The notes under the pieces are model-generated. The model worked only from the letters and a program-made list of their open reading frames with translations, was not told the origin of the DNA and did no database searches. Shown here in pieces: positions 39,200 through 47,138 of a stretch of 64,000 nucleotides of DNA. Position 1 is the stretch's first letter. Each line of letters begins with the position of its first letter. Made by a program: the position numbers and the translations under genes. The stretch is from Camelimonas fluminis (lineage in GTDB: Bacteria > Pseudomonadota > Alphaproteobacteria > Rhizobiales > Beijerinckiaceae): assembly GCF_014656355.1 (NCBI RefSeq), contig NZ_BNCG01000005.1:124975-188974 (forward strand), in the 5' to 3' direction.

Positions 39200-40398
39200 C
39201 AAGCACTTCAGGAGCGATTCCCGCAAAGCCGGACGCCGACGAACCGCCATCGGAGCCACTCAATCTGCGCGCCCTCGCCAGCGCCATTTTGCTGGTTTCG
39301 CTGATCGGCGTCGGCCTCAGCCTGTCGATTCCGCTGCTGTCGCTGGAAATGGAGCGCATGGGCGCCTCCGGCGGCATGATCGGCCTCAACACCGCCATGG
39401 CGGGGTTCGCCAGCATCCTGGTGATGCCCTTCGTGCCGCGCCTCGCCGCCGCGCTGGGCGTGCGCGCCATGATCGCCCTCGCCATTGGCGTCACCGCCGT
39501 GACGCTGCTGGCCTTCCGCGCCCTGCCCTGGCTGCCGGCCTGGTTCGTGCTGCGCTTCTTCTACAGCGCGGCGCTCGGCGCCCTGTTCGTGCTGTCGGAG
39601 TACTGGATCAACGCCGCCGCGCCCGCCTCCCGGCGCGGCCTGGTGATGGGTGTCTACGCCACGTTCCTCTCACTGGGGTTTGCCGCCGGGCCATTCATTC
39701 TGAGCCTGGTCGGAACCGCCGGCTGGGCCCCCTATCTTACCGGCGCGGCGCTGATGGCGCTGGGGCTCGCGCCATTGCTGCACGCCCGCGACGTCACGCC
39801 GGAGCTTGACCACAGCTCGAGCCACTCCGTCGGCTTCTTCATTCTGGCGGCGCCGCTCGCCACGTTCGCCGCCTTCGTCTTCGGCGCGGTGGAAACCGGC
39901 GGCTTCAGCCTGCTGCCCCTGTATGGCCTGCGGCTTGGCTACACCGGGCAGCAAGCGGCGTTCCTGGTCAGCTTCGTCGCCCTGGGCGGCATGCTGCTGC
40001 AAATCCCCATCGGCCTGATCTCCGACCGCATGGACCGGCGCCTGCTGCTGTTGCTGATTGGCCTGTTCGGGCTTGTCGCCTCCGCCTGCATGCCGCTGGC
40101 GACGCGGGTTCCGTGGGGGCTGGAAATCCTGCTGCTGGCCTGGGGCGGCGTCGGCGGCGGTCTCTACACGGTCGGCCTGGCGCACCTCGGCGCGCGATTT
40201 ACCGACCGCGCCGATCTGGCCAGCGCCAACGCAGCGTTCATCGTGCTGTACAATCTCGGCATGATGCTGGGTCCGCCGCTGGTGGGATTCGGCTTCGATC
40301 GCATTGTCCCGCATGGATTCGCGGTGGCGATCGCCGGACTGTTCGGCCTTTACGCCGTCTTCGCCATCGGCCGGCTCGCCACGCGCCGCGGCGGATAA
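39196..40398 (+). CDS. MFS transporter (YcaD/sugar-efflux-like, 12 helices)
   Basis: A 400-aa major facilitator protein with about 12 hydrophobic helices. It shows LVSLIGVGLSLSIPLLSLEM in helix 1, LGALFVLSEYWINAAAPASR, a motif-A-like loop GLISDRMDRR between helices 8 and 9, and VGLAHLGARFTDRADLASAN. SEYWIN is seen in the YcaD-like family. Substrate unknown. The GTG start at 39196 overlaps the Nudix stop. Confidence 0.9.
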   Translation: MTSTSGAIPAKPDADEPPSEPLNLRALASAILLVSLIGVGLSLSIPLLSLEMERMGASGGMIGLNTAMAGFASILVMPFVPRLAAALGVRAMIALAIGVTAVTLLAFRALPWLPAWFVLRFFYSAALGALFVLSEYWINAAAPASRRGLVMGVYATFLSLGFAAGPFILSLVGTAGWAPYLTGAALMALGLAPLLHARDVTPELDHSSSHSVGFFILAAPLATFAAFVFGAVETGGFSLLPLYGLRLGYTGQQAAFLVSFVALGGMLLQIPIGLISDRMDRRLLLLLIGLFGLVASACMPLATRVPWGLEILLLAWGGVGGGLYTVGLAHLGARFTDRADLASANAAFIVLYNLGMMLGPPLVGFGFDRIVPHGFAVAIAGLFGLYAVFAIGRLATRRGG

Positions 40399-40559
40399 GC
40401 GACAATGCACAACGCATTGCCGGCACGGGCGGAAAAAACGCCTCATATGACAGGGATTTGGACGGCCCGGACTGCGAATGGGCCACCATGCAAAGCCAGC
40501 AACGATACGATATGTATTGACTTGCAGCGGCCAATGCGGCATGTCCCACACATCTTCCT

Positions 40560-40582
40560 GGCCGGGCTTCGCCGGCCTTTTT
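40560..40582 (+). terminator. Hairpin plus T-run upstream of rpmG
   Basis: GGCCGG (40560-40565) and CCGGCC (40572-40577) flank a six-base GCTTCG loop and are followed by TTTTT. It may end the Nudix-MFS transcript, or act inside the rpmG leader, as it lies 45 bases before the rpmG start. A TTGACT hexamer at 40517-40522 lies upstream but has a poor -10. Confidence 0.6.
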
Positions 40583-40626
40583 ATATTGCCGGGCGCGGGA
40601 TCGAGCCCGCCGGATGAGGTTCGACC

Positions 40627-40794
40627 ATGGCCAAGGCCGTTACGATCAAGATCAAGCTCGTGTCCACCGCTGACACCGGTTACTTCTACGTCACCAAGAA
40701 GAACACCCGCACCATGACGGACAAGTTCGCGATCAAGAAGTACGACCCGGTTGCGCGCAAGCACGTCGAGTTCAAGGAAGCCAAGATCAAGTGA
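40627..40794 (+). CDS. rpmG: 50S ribosomal protein L33
   Basis: Ribosomal protein L33, 55 aa. It begins [20 protein letters not shown], continues [20 protein letters not shown] and ends [10 protein letters not shown]. It is the zinc-independent (cysteine-free) form. The length is normal. A strong terminator follows 58 bases later. In many alphaproteobacteria rpmG lies next to pleD and divK; here divK is 2.4 kb away and pleD is missing. Confidence 0.97.
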   Translation: MAKAVTIKIKLVSTADTGYFYVTKKNTRTMTDKFAIKKYDPVARKHVEFKEAKIK

Positions 40795-40851
40795 TCCGGC
40801 TTCGGGCGTCCCCTGCGGACGCCCACCGCGATGCTCCCGCGTCGCCGACAA

Positions 40852-40877
40852 ACCGCCCGCCATGGGCGGTTTTTTTG
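40852..40877 (+). terminator. Rho-independent terminator of rpmG
   Basis: ACCGCCC (40852-40858) / GGGCGGT (40864-40870) with a five-base loop and a run of eight Ts. A second hairpin (GGGCGTCC/GGACGCCC, 40804-40824) lies between it and the stop codon. Confidence 0.92.
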
Positions 40878-40991
40878 TGGGCGCCGGTGATTGCTGGCTG
40901 GGCATGACCGCCCTTGCCAATCGTCAGCCGCCTCGCCTCTCCGCCCGCATCCTGGCCGCCGCCCCGCCGCCGCCCCCTGCCACGACCACCG

Positions 40992-41022
40992 CGTCATGGC
41001 CGGAACAGGTCCGGCCATGACG
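40992..41022. repeat. 13-bp palindromic element (GTCATGGCCGG type)
   Basis: CGTCATGGCCGGA (40992-41004) is exactly complementary to TCCGGCCATGACG (41010-41022) across a five-base ACAGG loop. Elements of this GTCATGGCCGG...CCGGCCATGAC type are common between genes in Rhizobiales. Confidence 0.85.
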
Positions 41023-41307
41023 GTTGGAGCGAAGAAGCGGCTGGGCAGCCGCGGCCAGAGCAGACTTGCTGCTGAGGCGGGCTTGCTGCTGAGGCAGGCT
41101 TGCCGGGATCCGGCCAGAATCATCCCGCCGCCGCTGGCCGTATTGTGAACGCCATGCGGCCAGACGCCCATCGCCGCCTGGCTGCCGAAGCCGTATCCAG
41201 TAAACCTGCCCGGCCGTCGGGCCCCGGCATGGCTGGCCGGATCAGGCGCGCGGCGACGCGGCCAATACAGGCATGGAGGAGCGTGGATGAGGATGCAGGG
41301 GAAACCA

Positions 41308-41664
41308 ATGGCGACGTTGGGCCTGGAATCTGGCCTTCGTCCTGGCCTGGTCGTGGCGCTGGCGGCGTGGCTGGCCCCGGCCCTGGCGGCGGCCAATGGC
41401 CTGGCGGCCCACCCGGCCATTTCGGCGGCGGCGCGCACGCCGGCGCTCCCGGTTCAGGGCGGCGCCTGCGCCGGTCTCTGGATGGAGCGGAACGAGATTT
41501 ACAAGGGCGCCGGCTATTGCTTCAAAACCCGACGCGCCATCACAACCTTCGGCAACGCCGGCTGCCAGTATGACAACGAGGCCGACGTCCCCCTCAGTCA
41601 TGTGCAGCGGATGCGCATCAACGAAATCCGCGCCGCTGAACGTGGCCTTGGCTGCACGCCCTGA
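41308..41664 (+). CDS. Small secreted YARHG-domain-like protein
   Basis: A 118-aa protein with a signal peptide (RPGLVVALAAWLAPALAAAN) and a short mature region: CAGLWMERNEIYKGAGYCFK, RAITTFGNAGCQYDNEADVP, then a basic helix ending RGLGC. The pattern of aromatic-Arg-Asn-Glu-Ile...Gly-Tyr-Cys-Phe resembles the YARHG domain of extracellular proteins; four cysteines may form disulfides. ATG 41308 has AGGGGAA upstream; ATG 41287 is an alternative. Function unknown. It occupies the space where pleD lies in relatives. Confidence 0.72.
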   Translation: MATLGLESGLRPGLVVALAAWLAPALAAANGLAAHPAISAAARTPALPVQGGACAGLWMERNEIYKGAGYCFKTRRAITTFGNAGCQYDNEADVPLSHVQRMRINEIRAAERGLGCTP

Positions 41665-41707
41665 ACAGGCGCGCAGGCCTGCGGCCGCGCTGGCTTCCTG
41701 CCGGCGC

Positions 41708-41923
41708 TCACCAGGCCTGGGCGGCCTCCGCATAGGCCCGCTCCAGCATGCTCAGGCAGGCGTTGGCCTGTTCGCGAGCTTCGGGCCTGTCGCACATTCC
41801 GGCAATGTCGCGCAGATCGCGGATCGCCACATCGAGCGCCGTCATCAGATCGATGTCCTCGTCGTTATCGATGACAGGATTCTCGAACCGCGGCCGCATG
41901 CGGAACTGTACGACATTGCCCAT
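41708..41923 (-). CDS. Small acidic protein of unknown function (71 aa)
   Basis: A soluble small protein beginning MGNVVQFRMRPRFENPVIDN, with an acidic stretch (DNDEDIDLMTALDVAIRDLR) and a C-terminal helix (EAREQANACLSMLERAYAEA). MGNVVQF-like starts occur in several short Rhizobiales proteins of unknown role. ATG 41923 has GGATGAG upstream; longer starts exist at 41932 and 41971. It lies convergent with the YARHG-like gene. I do not recognise a family. Confidence 0.6.
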   Translation of the reverse strand: MGNVVQFRMRPRFENPVIDNDEDIDLMTALDVAIRDLRDIAGMCDRPEAREQANACLSMLERAYAEAAQAW

Positions 41924-42136
41924 GATACTCATCCGGGTGATACGCGCGAATCGAAGCGTTCGCGTCATCATTTCGCCATGGGCCGGTTAACCGTGAATTA
42001 CGATAATCTCCGGCTCCCGGGGACAATTCGGGACAGGTGATTGATCTTTCGCCCGCAGCTTGCATCGCGCCTGTTTTCCATCCTGGGCAAGCATCGCAAA
42101 CAGGAGCTGGACAGCAGGGGCAACAGGAGAACACGG

Positions 42137-42559
42137 ATGCGGATCAGATGGGGTTCAGGCGTCGTCACGGCCATCCTGCTGGCCGCCGGCGTCCCGACGG
42201 CGGCAGCGCAGTGGGCGCCCGCCACATCCTGCGACCGTTACGGCGGCGGCGAATTGCAGGCCTGCCTGGCCAGGGCCCTGCCCGGGGCTGACGCGGCGCT
42301 CAATGACGCCTGGCGCAAAGCGCTGGCGTCGGTCGGGAACAACGCCAGCCTGAACGCCGCCGACCGGGCGGCGTGGCGGGACAACCTGCTGGCGTCCCAG
42401 CGGGCGTGGCTGGCGTTCCGCGACGCAAATTGCAAGTTCGGGTTGATCGCAGCCGAATGGAGCAATGGCGGCGGGGCTACTCCGGCGCAGCAGGCCTGCG
42501 TGCTCAGCCTGACGCTGCAACGGGCCAATGAGCTGACCCGACGCTACACGCCGAACTGA
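42137..42559 (+). CDS. LprI/DUF1311-family secreted protein (lysozyme-inhibitor-like)
   Basis: A 140-aa exported protein: signal peptide RWGSGVVTAILLAAGVPTAA, then the DUF1311 pattern. C-x-n-GGGELQACLARALPGADAAL leads into LNDAWRKALASVG, followed by WRDNLLASQRAWLAFRDANC and a C-terminal CVLSLTLQRANELTRRY. The family includes LprI of Mycobacterium, which inhibits lysozyme. Four cysteines match the family disulfides. ATG 42137 has AGGAG eight bases upstream; the longer frame from 42041 is not a signal peptide. Confidence 0.85.
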   Translation: MRIRWGSGVVTAILLAAGVPTAAAQWAPATSCDRYGGGELQACLARALPGADAALNDAWRKALASVGNNASLNAADRAAWRDNLLASQRAWLAFRDANCKFGLIAAEWSNGGGATPAQQACVLSLTLQRANELTRRYTPN

Positions 42560-42790
42560 AACCATGTGCTGAAAAAAGAGCGGCCGGGAGAAAGCGGGCC
42601 AAAGGCGCGTCGCTTCCATCCCGGCCTGAGCCCGTGACGTCCAGGAGATGCGGCGGACCTGAGCATCGCCGGGCTGTTTCGTGCGTGCGCCAGCCGGCGT
42701 CCGGCCGCCTGTCACGCTTGTCCACACCCTAACGCGCCGCGCGCGAAATGCAATGACGAATCGTCGGCTTGCGCGCCCTCGCGCGGCCAA

Positions 42791-42838
42791 CCCGTCTCAG
42801 GCCAACCCGTCTGAGACTGGCCCGTCTCAGGCTGGCCC
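42791..42838. repeat. 15-bp tandem repeat across the divK stop codon
   Basis: Three units starting at 42791, 42806 and 42821 (CCCGTCTCAGGCCAA, CCCGTCTGAGACTGG, CCCGTCTCAGGCTGG) plus a partial CCCG. The divK stop (complement 42827-42829) lies in the third unit. GTCTCAG and CTGAGAC in neighbouring units can pair as a hairpin. Confidence 0.85.
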
Positions 42839-43198
42839 GGCGTAATTCTGCACAGCTTCGAGAAACTTGCCGACAGAGATCGGCTTGGACAGATATCCTT
42901 CGCAGCCGCCCTCGCGGATACGCTCCTCGTCGCCCTTCATGGCGAAGGCGGTGACGGCGATGACCGGAATATGCCTCAGCGCCGGATCCTCCTTGATCCA
43001 GCGCGTCACCTCCAGCCCTGAGACATCCGGCAACTGGATGTCCATCAGGATCAGGTCGGGCCGGTGGGCGCGCGCCAGTTCCAGGGCCTCGGAGCCCTGG
43101 GCCGTCTTCAGCGTCTGATAGCCATGGGCCTCCAGCAGATCGCCAAAGAGCTTCATGTTCAGCTCATTATCCTCGACAATGAGTATGGTCTTGCTCAT
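42827..43198 (-). CDS. divK: Single-domain response regulator DivK
   Basis: Receiver-only regulator of 123 aa that controls cell polarity and division timing through DivL/CckA/CtrA. It begins [20 protein letters not shown]; the acidic pocket is E9/D10 and the phosphorylation site D53 ([13 protein letters not shown]), the same number as in Caulobacter DivK. T and K switch residues are in [13 protein letters not shown] and [11 protein letters not shown]. The ATG at 43198 is clear; the open frame upstream to 43309 is not conserved. It is divergent from the DUF3572 gene. The partner diguanylate cyclase gene pleD is absent from its usual place downstream. Confidence 0.95.
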   Translation of the reverse strand: MSKTILIVEDNELNMKLFGDLLEAHGYQTLKTAQGSEALELARAHRPDLILMDIQLPDVSGLEVTRWIKEDPALRHIPVIAVTAFAMKGDEERIREGGCEGYLSKPISVGKFLEAVQNYAGPA

Positions 43199-43342
43199 CC
43201 GCGACGATCCAATGTGGGGGCCGGTAAAAGATTCCCGGAGCGCCAGGTCCAGGCTTCGGCGGCAGCCGGTTGCGATCCTGCGGCCAAGGTCACGCCTGGC
43301 CACCGTCAACCTAGGGACTCAACCCTGAACGAAAGACAAACA

Positions 43343-43663
43343 ATGCTGATTCCGCGTGAAAAAGACATGCTCCAAAAACGCGGCGCGCCCGACCCCGCCG
43401 CCCTGGCCATTCAGGCCCTGGGCTTTCTGGCTGAGGACGGGGAGCGGCTCGGGGATTTCCTCTCCCTTTCCGGCCTGACGGTCGACGGGCTGCGGGCCGC
43501 GGCCGGCAAGCCGGATTTTCTCATCGCGGTGCTGGAGCATTTGCTACAGGACGAGATGATGGTCATGGCCTTCGCCGCCAGCGCCGGGGTCGATCCGGCC
43601 AGCATCGCCCCAGCCTGCCGCAGGCTGATGATTGACGCCGGGCAGCGGCCGGCGGACGATTAG
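43343..43663 (+). CDS. DUF3572 family protein
   Basis: A 106-aa, mostly helical soluble protein (ALAIQALGFLAEDGERLGDF, LAAAGKPDFLIAVLEHLLQD approximately, VMAFAASAGVDPASIAPACR). This matches the alphaproteobacterial DUF3572 family, which lies opposite divK in many genomes. ATG 43343 follows GAAAGACAAACA; ATG 43367 is an alternative. Function unknown. Its constant position beside divK suggests, without proving, a link to cell-cycle control. Confidence 0.85.
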   Translation: MLIPREKDMLQKRGAPDPAALAIQALGFLAEDGERLGDFLSLSGLTVDGLRAAAGKPDFLIAVLEHLLQDEMMVMAFAASAGVDPASIAPACRRLMIDAGQRPADD

Positions 43664-43797
43664 GCACGTTCAGTAAAATGGGCGTTGCATCCGCCAGGAC
43701 AACGCATCGTTTCAGAAAACCAGGCAAATTTCCGACCACCATGGCCGGATTTGCGCCAGCCGCACCGGTTGTCCGCCAGAACGGGCCTGACACGTCA

Positions 43798-45108
43798 ATG
43801 CCGGACCAGTCGCCAGTCGCCTCCGGAGTTTGCCGCGACTGCCTCAGTCGCACGCCGCCGCCCTCGCCCGGGCGACGCTGGCGTTGCCGCGCCTGCGGCG
43901 GCCCGCGCATCGCCGCTCACCCCGAGCTGGACCGGCTGACCATTGCCCATATCGACTGCGACGCGTTTTACGCCTCAGTGGAGAAGCGCGACCGGCCGGA
44001 GCTGGCCGACCAGCCGGTCATCATCGGCGGCGGCAAACGCGGCGTCGTCTCCACCGCCTGCTACGTGGCCCGCATGTCGGGGGTGCGCTCGGCCATGCCA
44101 ATGTTCCAGGCGCTGAAACTGTGCCCCGATGCGGTGGTCATCCGCCCCGAGATGGCCCGCTATGTCGCCGTTGGCCGGCAAATCCGCACCATGATGCGCG
44201 AGCTGACGCCACTGGTGGAGCCCCTGTCGATCGACGAGGCGTTTCTGGACCTTTCCGGCACAGAGCGGCTGCATCACGCCTCGCCGGCCGAGAGCCTGGC
44301 GCGGCTGGCGCGGCGCATTGAGGCGGAGGTCGGGGTCACCGTTTCCGTTGGCCTCTCCTACAACAAGTTTCTCGCCAAGGTGGCGTCGGACCTGGACAAG
44401 CCGCGCGGCTTCTCGGTGATCGGCCAGGCCGAGGCGGTGGAGTTTCTCGGGCCAAAGCCTGTGTCCCTGATCCATGGCGTCGGGGCCGTGGCGCGCAAGA
44501 ACCTGGAAAGCCGCGGCTACCGCCTGATCGCCGACCTGCGCGCCGCGCCCCCCGCGGTCCTCGCTGGCCTGTTCGGCAAGGAGGGCCTGCGGCTCTCGCA
44601 ACTGGCCCATGGCGTCGACCATCGCAAGGTGACGCCGGAGCGGCCGACCAGGTCCATCTCGGCGGAAACCACGCTGGAGGAAGACGTCGCTGATCTGGCG
44701 GCGCTGGAGCCGTTGCTGTGGCGCCTGTGTGAAAAGGTTTCCAGCCGCCTGAAGGCCGCCAATCTGGCCACGGGCGGCGTCACCCTGAAGCTGAAAACCG
44801 CCGATTTCCGGGTTGTCACCCGCACCCGCGCCGGCCTGCCGCCAACGCAGCTGGCTCGCCGGCTGTACGAACCAGCCCACGCCCTGCTGCAACAGGAATG
44901 CGCCGCCCATCGCGGCCGTCAGGCCTGGCGGTTGCTTGGCGTCGGCGCCAGTGATCTGCAGCCAGGCGAGGATGCGGACAGGGGCGATCTCGCTGACCAT
45001 ACGGCGCGCCGCGAGGCCGATGCGGAGCACGCCATCGACGCCCTGCGCAATCGCTTCGGCGACAAGGCGGTGTTCCGCGGCATCAGCCTGCGCCAGAAAC
45101 GCCCCTGA
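43798..45108 (+). CDS. dinB: DNA polymerase IV with N-terminal zinc-finger extension
   Basis: Y-family translesion polymerase, about 436 aa from ATG 43798. The N-terminus has a C4 zinc-ribbon-like motif (C12, C15, C30, C33), common in rhizobial DinB but absent in E. coli. Catalytic motifs are AHIDCDAFYASVEKRD and PLSIDEAFLDLSG; the VGLSYNKFLAKVASDLDKP segment and helix-hairpin-helix IHGVGAVARKNLESRG follow. The C-terminus carries the little-finger domain. No clear ribosome site marks the start; ATGs at 43678 and 43741 are in frame and would add non-conserved residues. No SOS box was identified. Confidence 0.94.
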   Translation: MPDQSPVASGVCRDCLSRTPPPSPGRRWRCRACGGPRIAAHPELDRLTIAHIDCDAFYASVEKRDRPELADQPVIIGGGKRGVVSTACYVARMSGVRSAMPMFQALKLCPDAVVIRPEMARYVAVGRQIRTMMRELTPLVEPLSIDEAFLDLSGTERLHHASPAESLARLARRIEAEVGVTVSVGLSYNKFLAKVASDLDKPRGFSVIGQAEAVEFLGPKPVSLIHGVGAVARKNLESRGYRLIADLRAAPPAVLAGLFGKEGLRLSQLAHGVDHRKVTPERPTRSISAETTLEEDVADLAALEPLLWRLCEKVSSRLKAANLATGGVTLKLKTADFRVVTRTRAGLPPTQLARRLYEPAHALLQQECAAHRGRQAWRLLGVGASDLQPGEDADRGDLADHTARREADAEHAIDALRNRFGDKAVFRGISLRQKRP

Positions 45109-45118
45109 CGTTGTCGCT

Positions 45119-45511
45119 TCACGCGTCCGGCGTCACCGCCCCATTTCGCATGGCGCAACGCAGCGCCCCGGCGACGGCCCGCGCCCCATAGCATCTGAAG
45201 CGGAACACGCCGCCGTCATGATGCACGGCGACGATTTTCGTCACCCAGCCGCCCTCCAGCTCGACGGAGTGAACGCAGGAAAGCCCGATGCTGACGGGCG
45301 CGATATTGTCCTGCAGCATGTGATTCAGGCTGTTGGCCTCAAAACGGATGGCCGCATTGTCGATATGCAGGCGGCCGCCGACCCACAGGCCGCCCATGCG
45401 TTTGCGCATCCGGTCCACGACAGGGCCCGCCGCAAATGCGGCGCCCTGTGGGGTGAGCGATGCGTCCGCATATAGCGCGTTGCACAGCCTGCTGATCTGC
45501 AACGCTCCCAT
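45119..45511 (-). CDS. Hypothetical protein, possible GRAM/PH-like fold (130 aa)
   Basis: A 130-aa soluble protein beginning MGALQISRLCNALYADASLT. The central part (GGLWVGGRLHIDNAAIRFEA, VSIGLSCVHSVELEGGWVTK, GGVFRFRCYGARAVAGALRC) alternates beta strands in the style of GRAM or PH-like domains that sense lipids, with a C-terminal helix. This is a fold guess, not a firm family call. ATG 45511 has a strong AGGAGG seven bases upstream. It is convergent with dinB, 10 bases apart. Confidence 0.75.
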   Translation of the reverse strand: MGALQISRLCNALYADASLTPQGAAFAAGPVVDRMRKRMGGLWVGGRLHIDNAAIRFEANSLNHMLQDNIAPVSIGLSCVHSVELEGGWVTKIVAVHHDGGVFRFRCYGARAVAGALRCAMRNGAVTPDA

Positions 45512-45542
45512 GATCCGCCTCCTGGAGCAAAACCCGTCCCTG

Positions 45543-45642
45543 GAGCATTTTCAGGAGAAGCGGCGCCCACGTTTCGTGAAGAAAATGCATTAAATGAAAG
45601 CGATACAGCGTTTTCCGCGAACGGGTTTTCACCGAAAACGCC
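45543..45642. repeat. Composite palindromic repeat, copy 4 (complete)
   Basis: Best-preserved copy. Stem-loop I: GCATTTTC (45545-45552) / GAAAATGC (45581-45588). Linker with AAATGAAAGCGATACAGC. Stem-loop II: GCGTTTTC (45608-45615) / GAAAACGC (45634-45641), all arms perfect. It lies between two minus-strand genes and directly before a plus-strand terminator. Confidence 0.92.
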
Positions 45643-45651
45643 CTGTTGAAC

Positions 45652-45672
45652 GGGGGCTTCGCCCCCTTTTTT
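45652..45672 (+). terminator. Strong plus-strand terminator without an obvious upstream gene
   Basis: GGGGGC (45652-45657), loop TTC, GCCCCC (45661-45666), then six Ts. Genes on both sides are on the minus strand; the nearest plus-strand gene is dinB, ending 540 bases upstream. It could end dinB readthrough or a short RNA containing the repeat. Confidence 0.85.
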
Positions 45673-45781
45673 CCTGATCCAGCGCGCCCCGCCAACTACG
45701 CGCTTTTGTGCGCCCTTGTCCTGAAGCGGTGTGACGGCGCGCCCCCGCCGGAGCGCCGTGATCCTTAACCTCCCGGACCGC

Positions 45782-46693
45782 CTATTTCCTGCCGCTGGCG
45801 CAGGCGCCGGTTCCACGCTGCTCCAGCGTGCGCAGTTCGCCGCGAATGGAGAAATCGCCATAGTTCATGCGCATGGAGCCGCTGACGCCATTTTCGTACA
45901 GGTCGAACGCGATGGCGTAGATTGGCGTGCGTTCGCCGCTGCCTGGCGTGTAATAGGACACGCTGATGGGCCAGCGATCGACCTTGTCGAGGCCGGCCTT
46001 GCGCGCGGCGTCCTCTATCGGACGGTCCGGCGATGGCGCCGCTTTTTTGCCGATCACGACAAAAGTGTCGAACACCTTGGCCCCGTCCTCGGCGGCGTCA
46101 TACAGCTTCACGGCCAGCGTGCTCTCCCCGGCCCGCGCCGCGGCGATGATGCGCTGCAGATGCCCGGAGGGAAACGCAACCGGCCCGGCCGCCTCAAAGG
46201 CCTTGCGTTCAGGCCGGGTCAGGCTGACGGAGATGCCCGCGTCACTGGCGGCGCCAGTGCGCTTCGCCACCCCCTGCACCCGCTCGTCCGCATCGCCCCG
46301 CGCCGTGTCCTGTCGGAAACGGAAGCTGGAGCCATCGGCTTCCTCGTGGGTGGCGGACCGAATGTCGATCTGCTGCGCCTCGCCCTCGGAACGCTCCAGA
46401 ATCGCCAGTTGCCTGAAATCGAGGCTGTAACCGGTGCAGGCGTCGCCGGAAAACTCATAGGCAATGCGGCCGCTAACGCCGGTGACGGCCCGGCCGCCGC
46501 TGCTGTCCGCCAGGGACAGATCATAGACGGCGCGGTGCGGCGCCAGCGGCATCCCACCGCCGACAGCAACGGGCGCGGCGGCAAGGGCGCCACCCCCGGC
46601 CAGCGCCAGCGCCACCAGCCCCAGCCCCGCGGCTGCGCGGGGCGCTCTGGCGGCGGCGCGCGAAGAATTGGCCACAATGCGTTTCGTGCTCAT
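45782..46693 (-). CDS. eipB: EipB-family (DUF1849) periplasmic envelope-integrity protein
   Basis: Exported protein of 303 aa. It has a basic N-terminus and hydrophobic signal (GLGLVALALAGGGALAAAP). The mature domain begins LAPHRAVYDLSLADSSGGRA and contains VSGRIAYEFSGDACTGYSLD, RQDTARGDADERVQGVAK and LPSGHLQRIIAAARAGE-like segments typical of DUF1849. In Brucella EipB is a beta-spiral periplasmic protein with a conserved disulfide needed under envelope stress; the two cysteines here are in DACTGY and GACASG. ATG 46693 has GGAG five bases upstream; the extension to 46771 is not conserved. Confidence 0.92.
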   Translation of the reverse strand: MSTKRIVANSSRAAARAPRAAAGLGLVALALAGGGALAAAPVAVGGGMPLAPHRAVYDLSLADSSGGRAVTGVSGRIAYEFSGDACTGYSLDFRQLAILERSEGEAQQIDIRSATHEEADGSSFRFRQDTARGDADERVQGVAKRTGAASDAGISVSLTRPERKAFEAAGPVAFPSGHLQRIIAAARAGESTLAVKLYDAAEDGAKVFDTFVVIGKKAAPSPDRPIEDAARKAGLDKVDRWPISVSYYTPGSGERTPIYAIAFDLYENGVSGSMRMNYGDFSIRGELRTLEQRGTGACASGRK

Positions 46694-47138
46694 GAGTGCT
46701 CCATGATTGGCATGGCCAGAACCAGACCGCGCAGCCCCCTTGCGCCAGCCGGGGGCGCCCCGGTGATTCATATAGCCCTGACGCAGCGGAGGGGAAACCG
46801 TTCGTCCGCCAGAGCCCGGACAAGATCTGGAGCAGGAACCCGTTCATACTGAACCTGAGTGCTTGCTCCAGCCATTGATCTGACGGGTTTTCCTGACGCA
46901 GACTGACAGCCCGTCCGCCGGAAAGCGGCCGGACGGCAACCAGATCCGCCCAATCTGGCCGCGCGCGCTCCCGGGTGCCCGCACGGCTGACGACACGGCA
47001 AAACATACAAACCGGGCATAATCTGGATTCATGCCCAATCCGGATTCATGCCCACACGGCGTTTGGCCTGGCCAACCGCGGCGTCAGCGTCACAGCGGCC
47101 GGGTCGAGAGGCCGGGCCACGGATGGAGCGAACCCGAC
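46694..47138. other. Intergenic region between eipB and ridA with a 17-bp direct repeat
   Basis: 445 bases between divergent genes. It includes two adjacent 17-bp units (47020-47036 and 47037-47053, AATCTGGATTCATGCCC and a copy with one change) about 85 bases before the ridA start. A GGAGCAGG...CTTGCTCC segment near 46832-46872 may be a worn copy of an intergenic repeat. No gene is supported. Confidence 0.6.

Larger units (their letters stand above)
40795..41307. other. Intergenic region after rpmG with small repeats
   Basis: 513 bases without a supportable gene. It contains the rpmG terminator, a 13-bp inverted repeat at 40992-41022, and a 17-bp direct repeat (CTTGCTGCTGAGGCGGG and a near copy) at 41065-41098. 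Open frames in it are repeat-derived. Confidence 0.6.

Noticed and set aside
45339..45861. Minus-strand frames reading MHFLHETWAPLLLKML-like peptide
   Set aside because: The peptide is the translation of the palindromic repeat; overlapping the better-supported 130-aa gene with a strong ribosome site.
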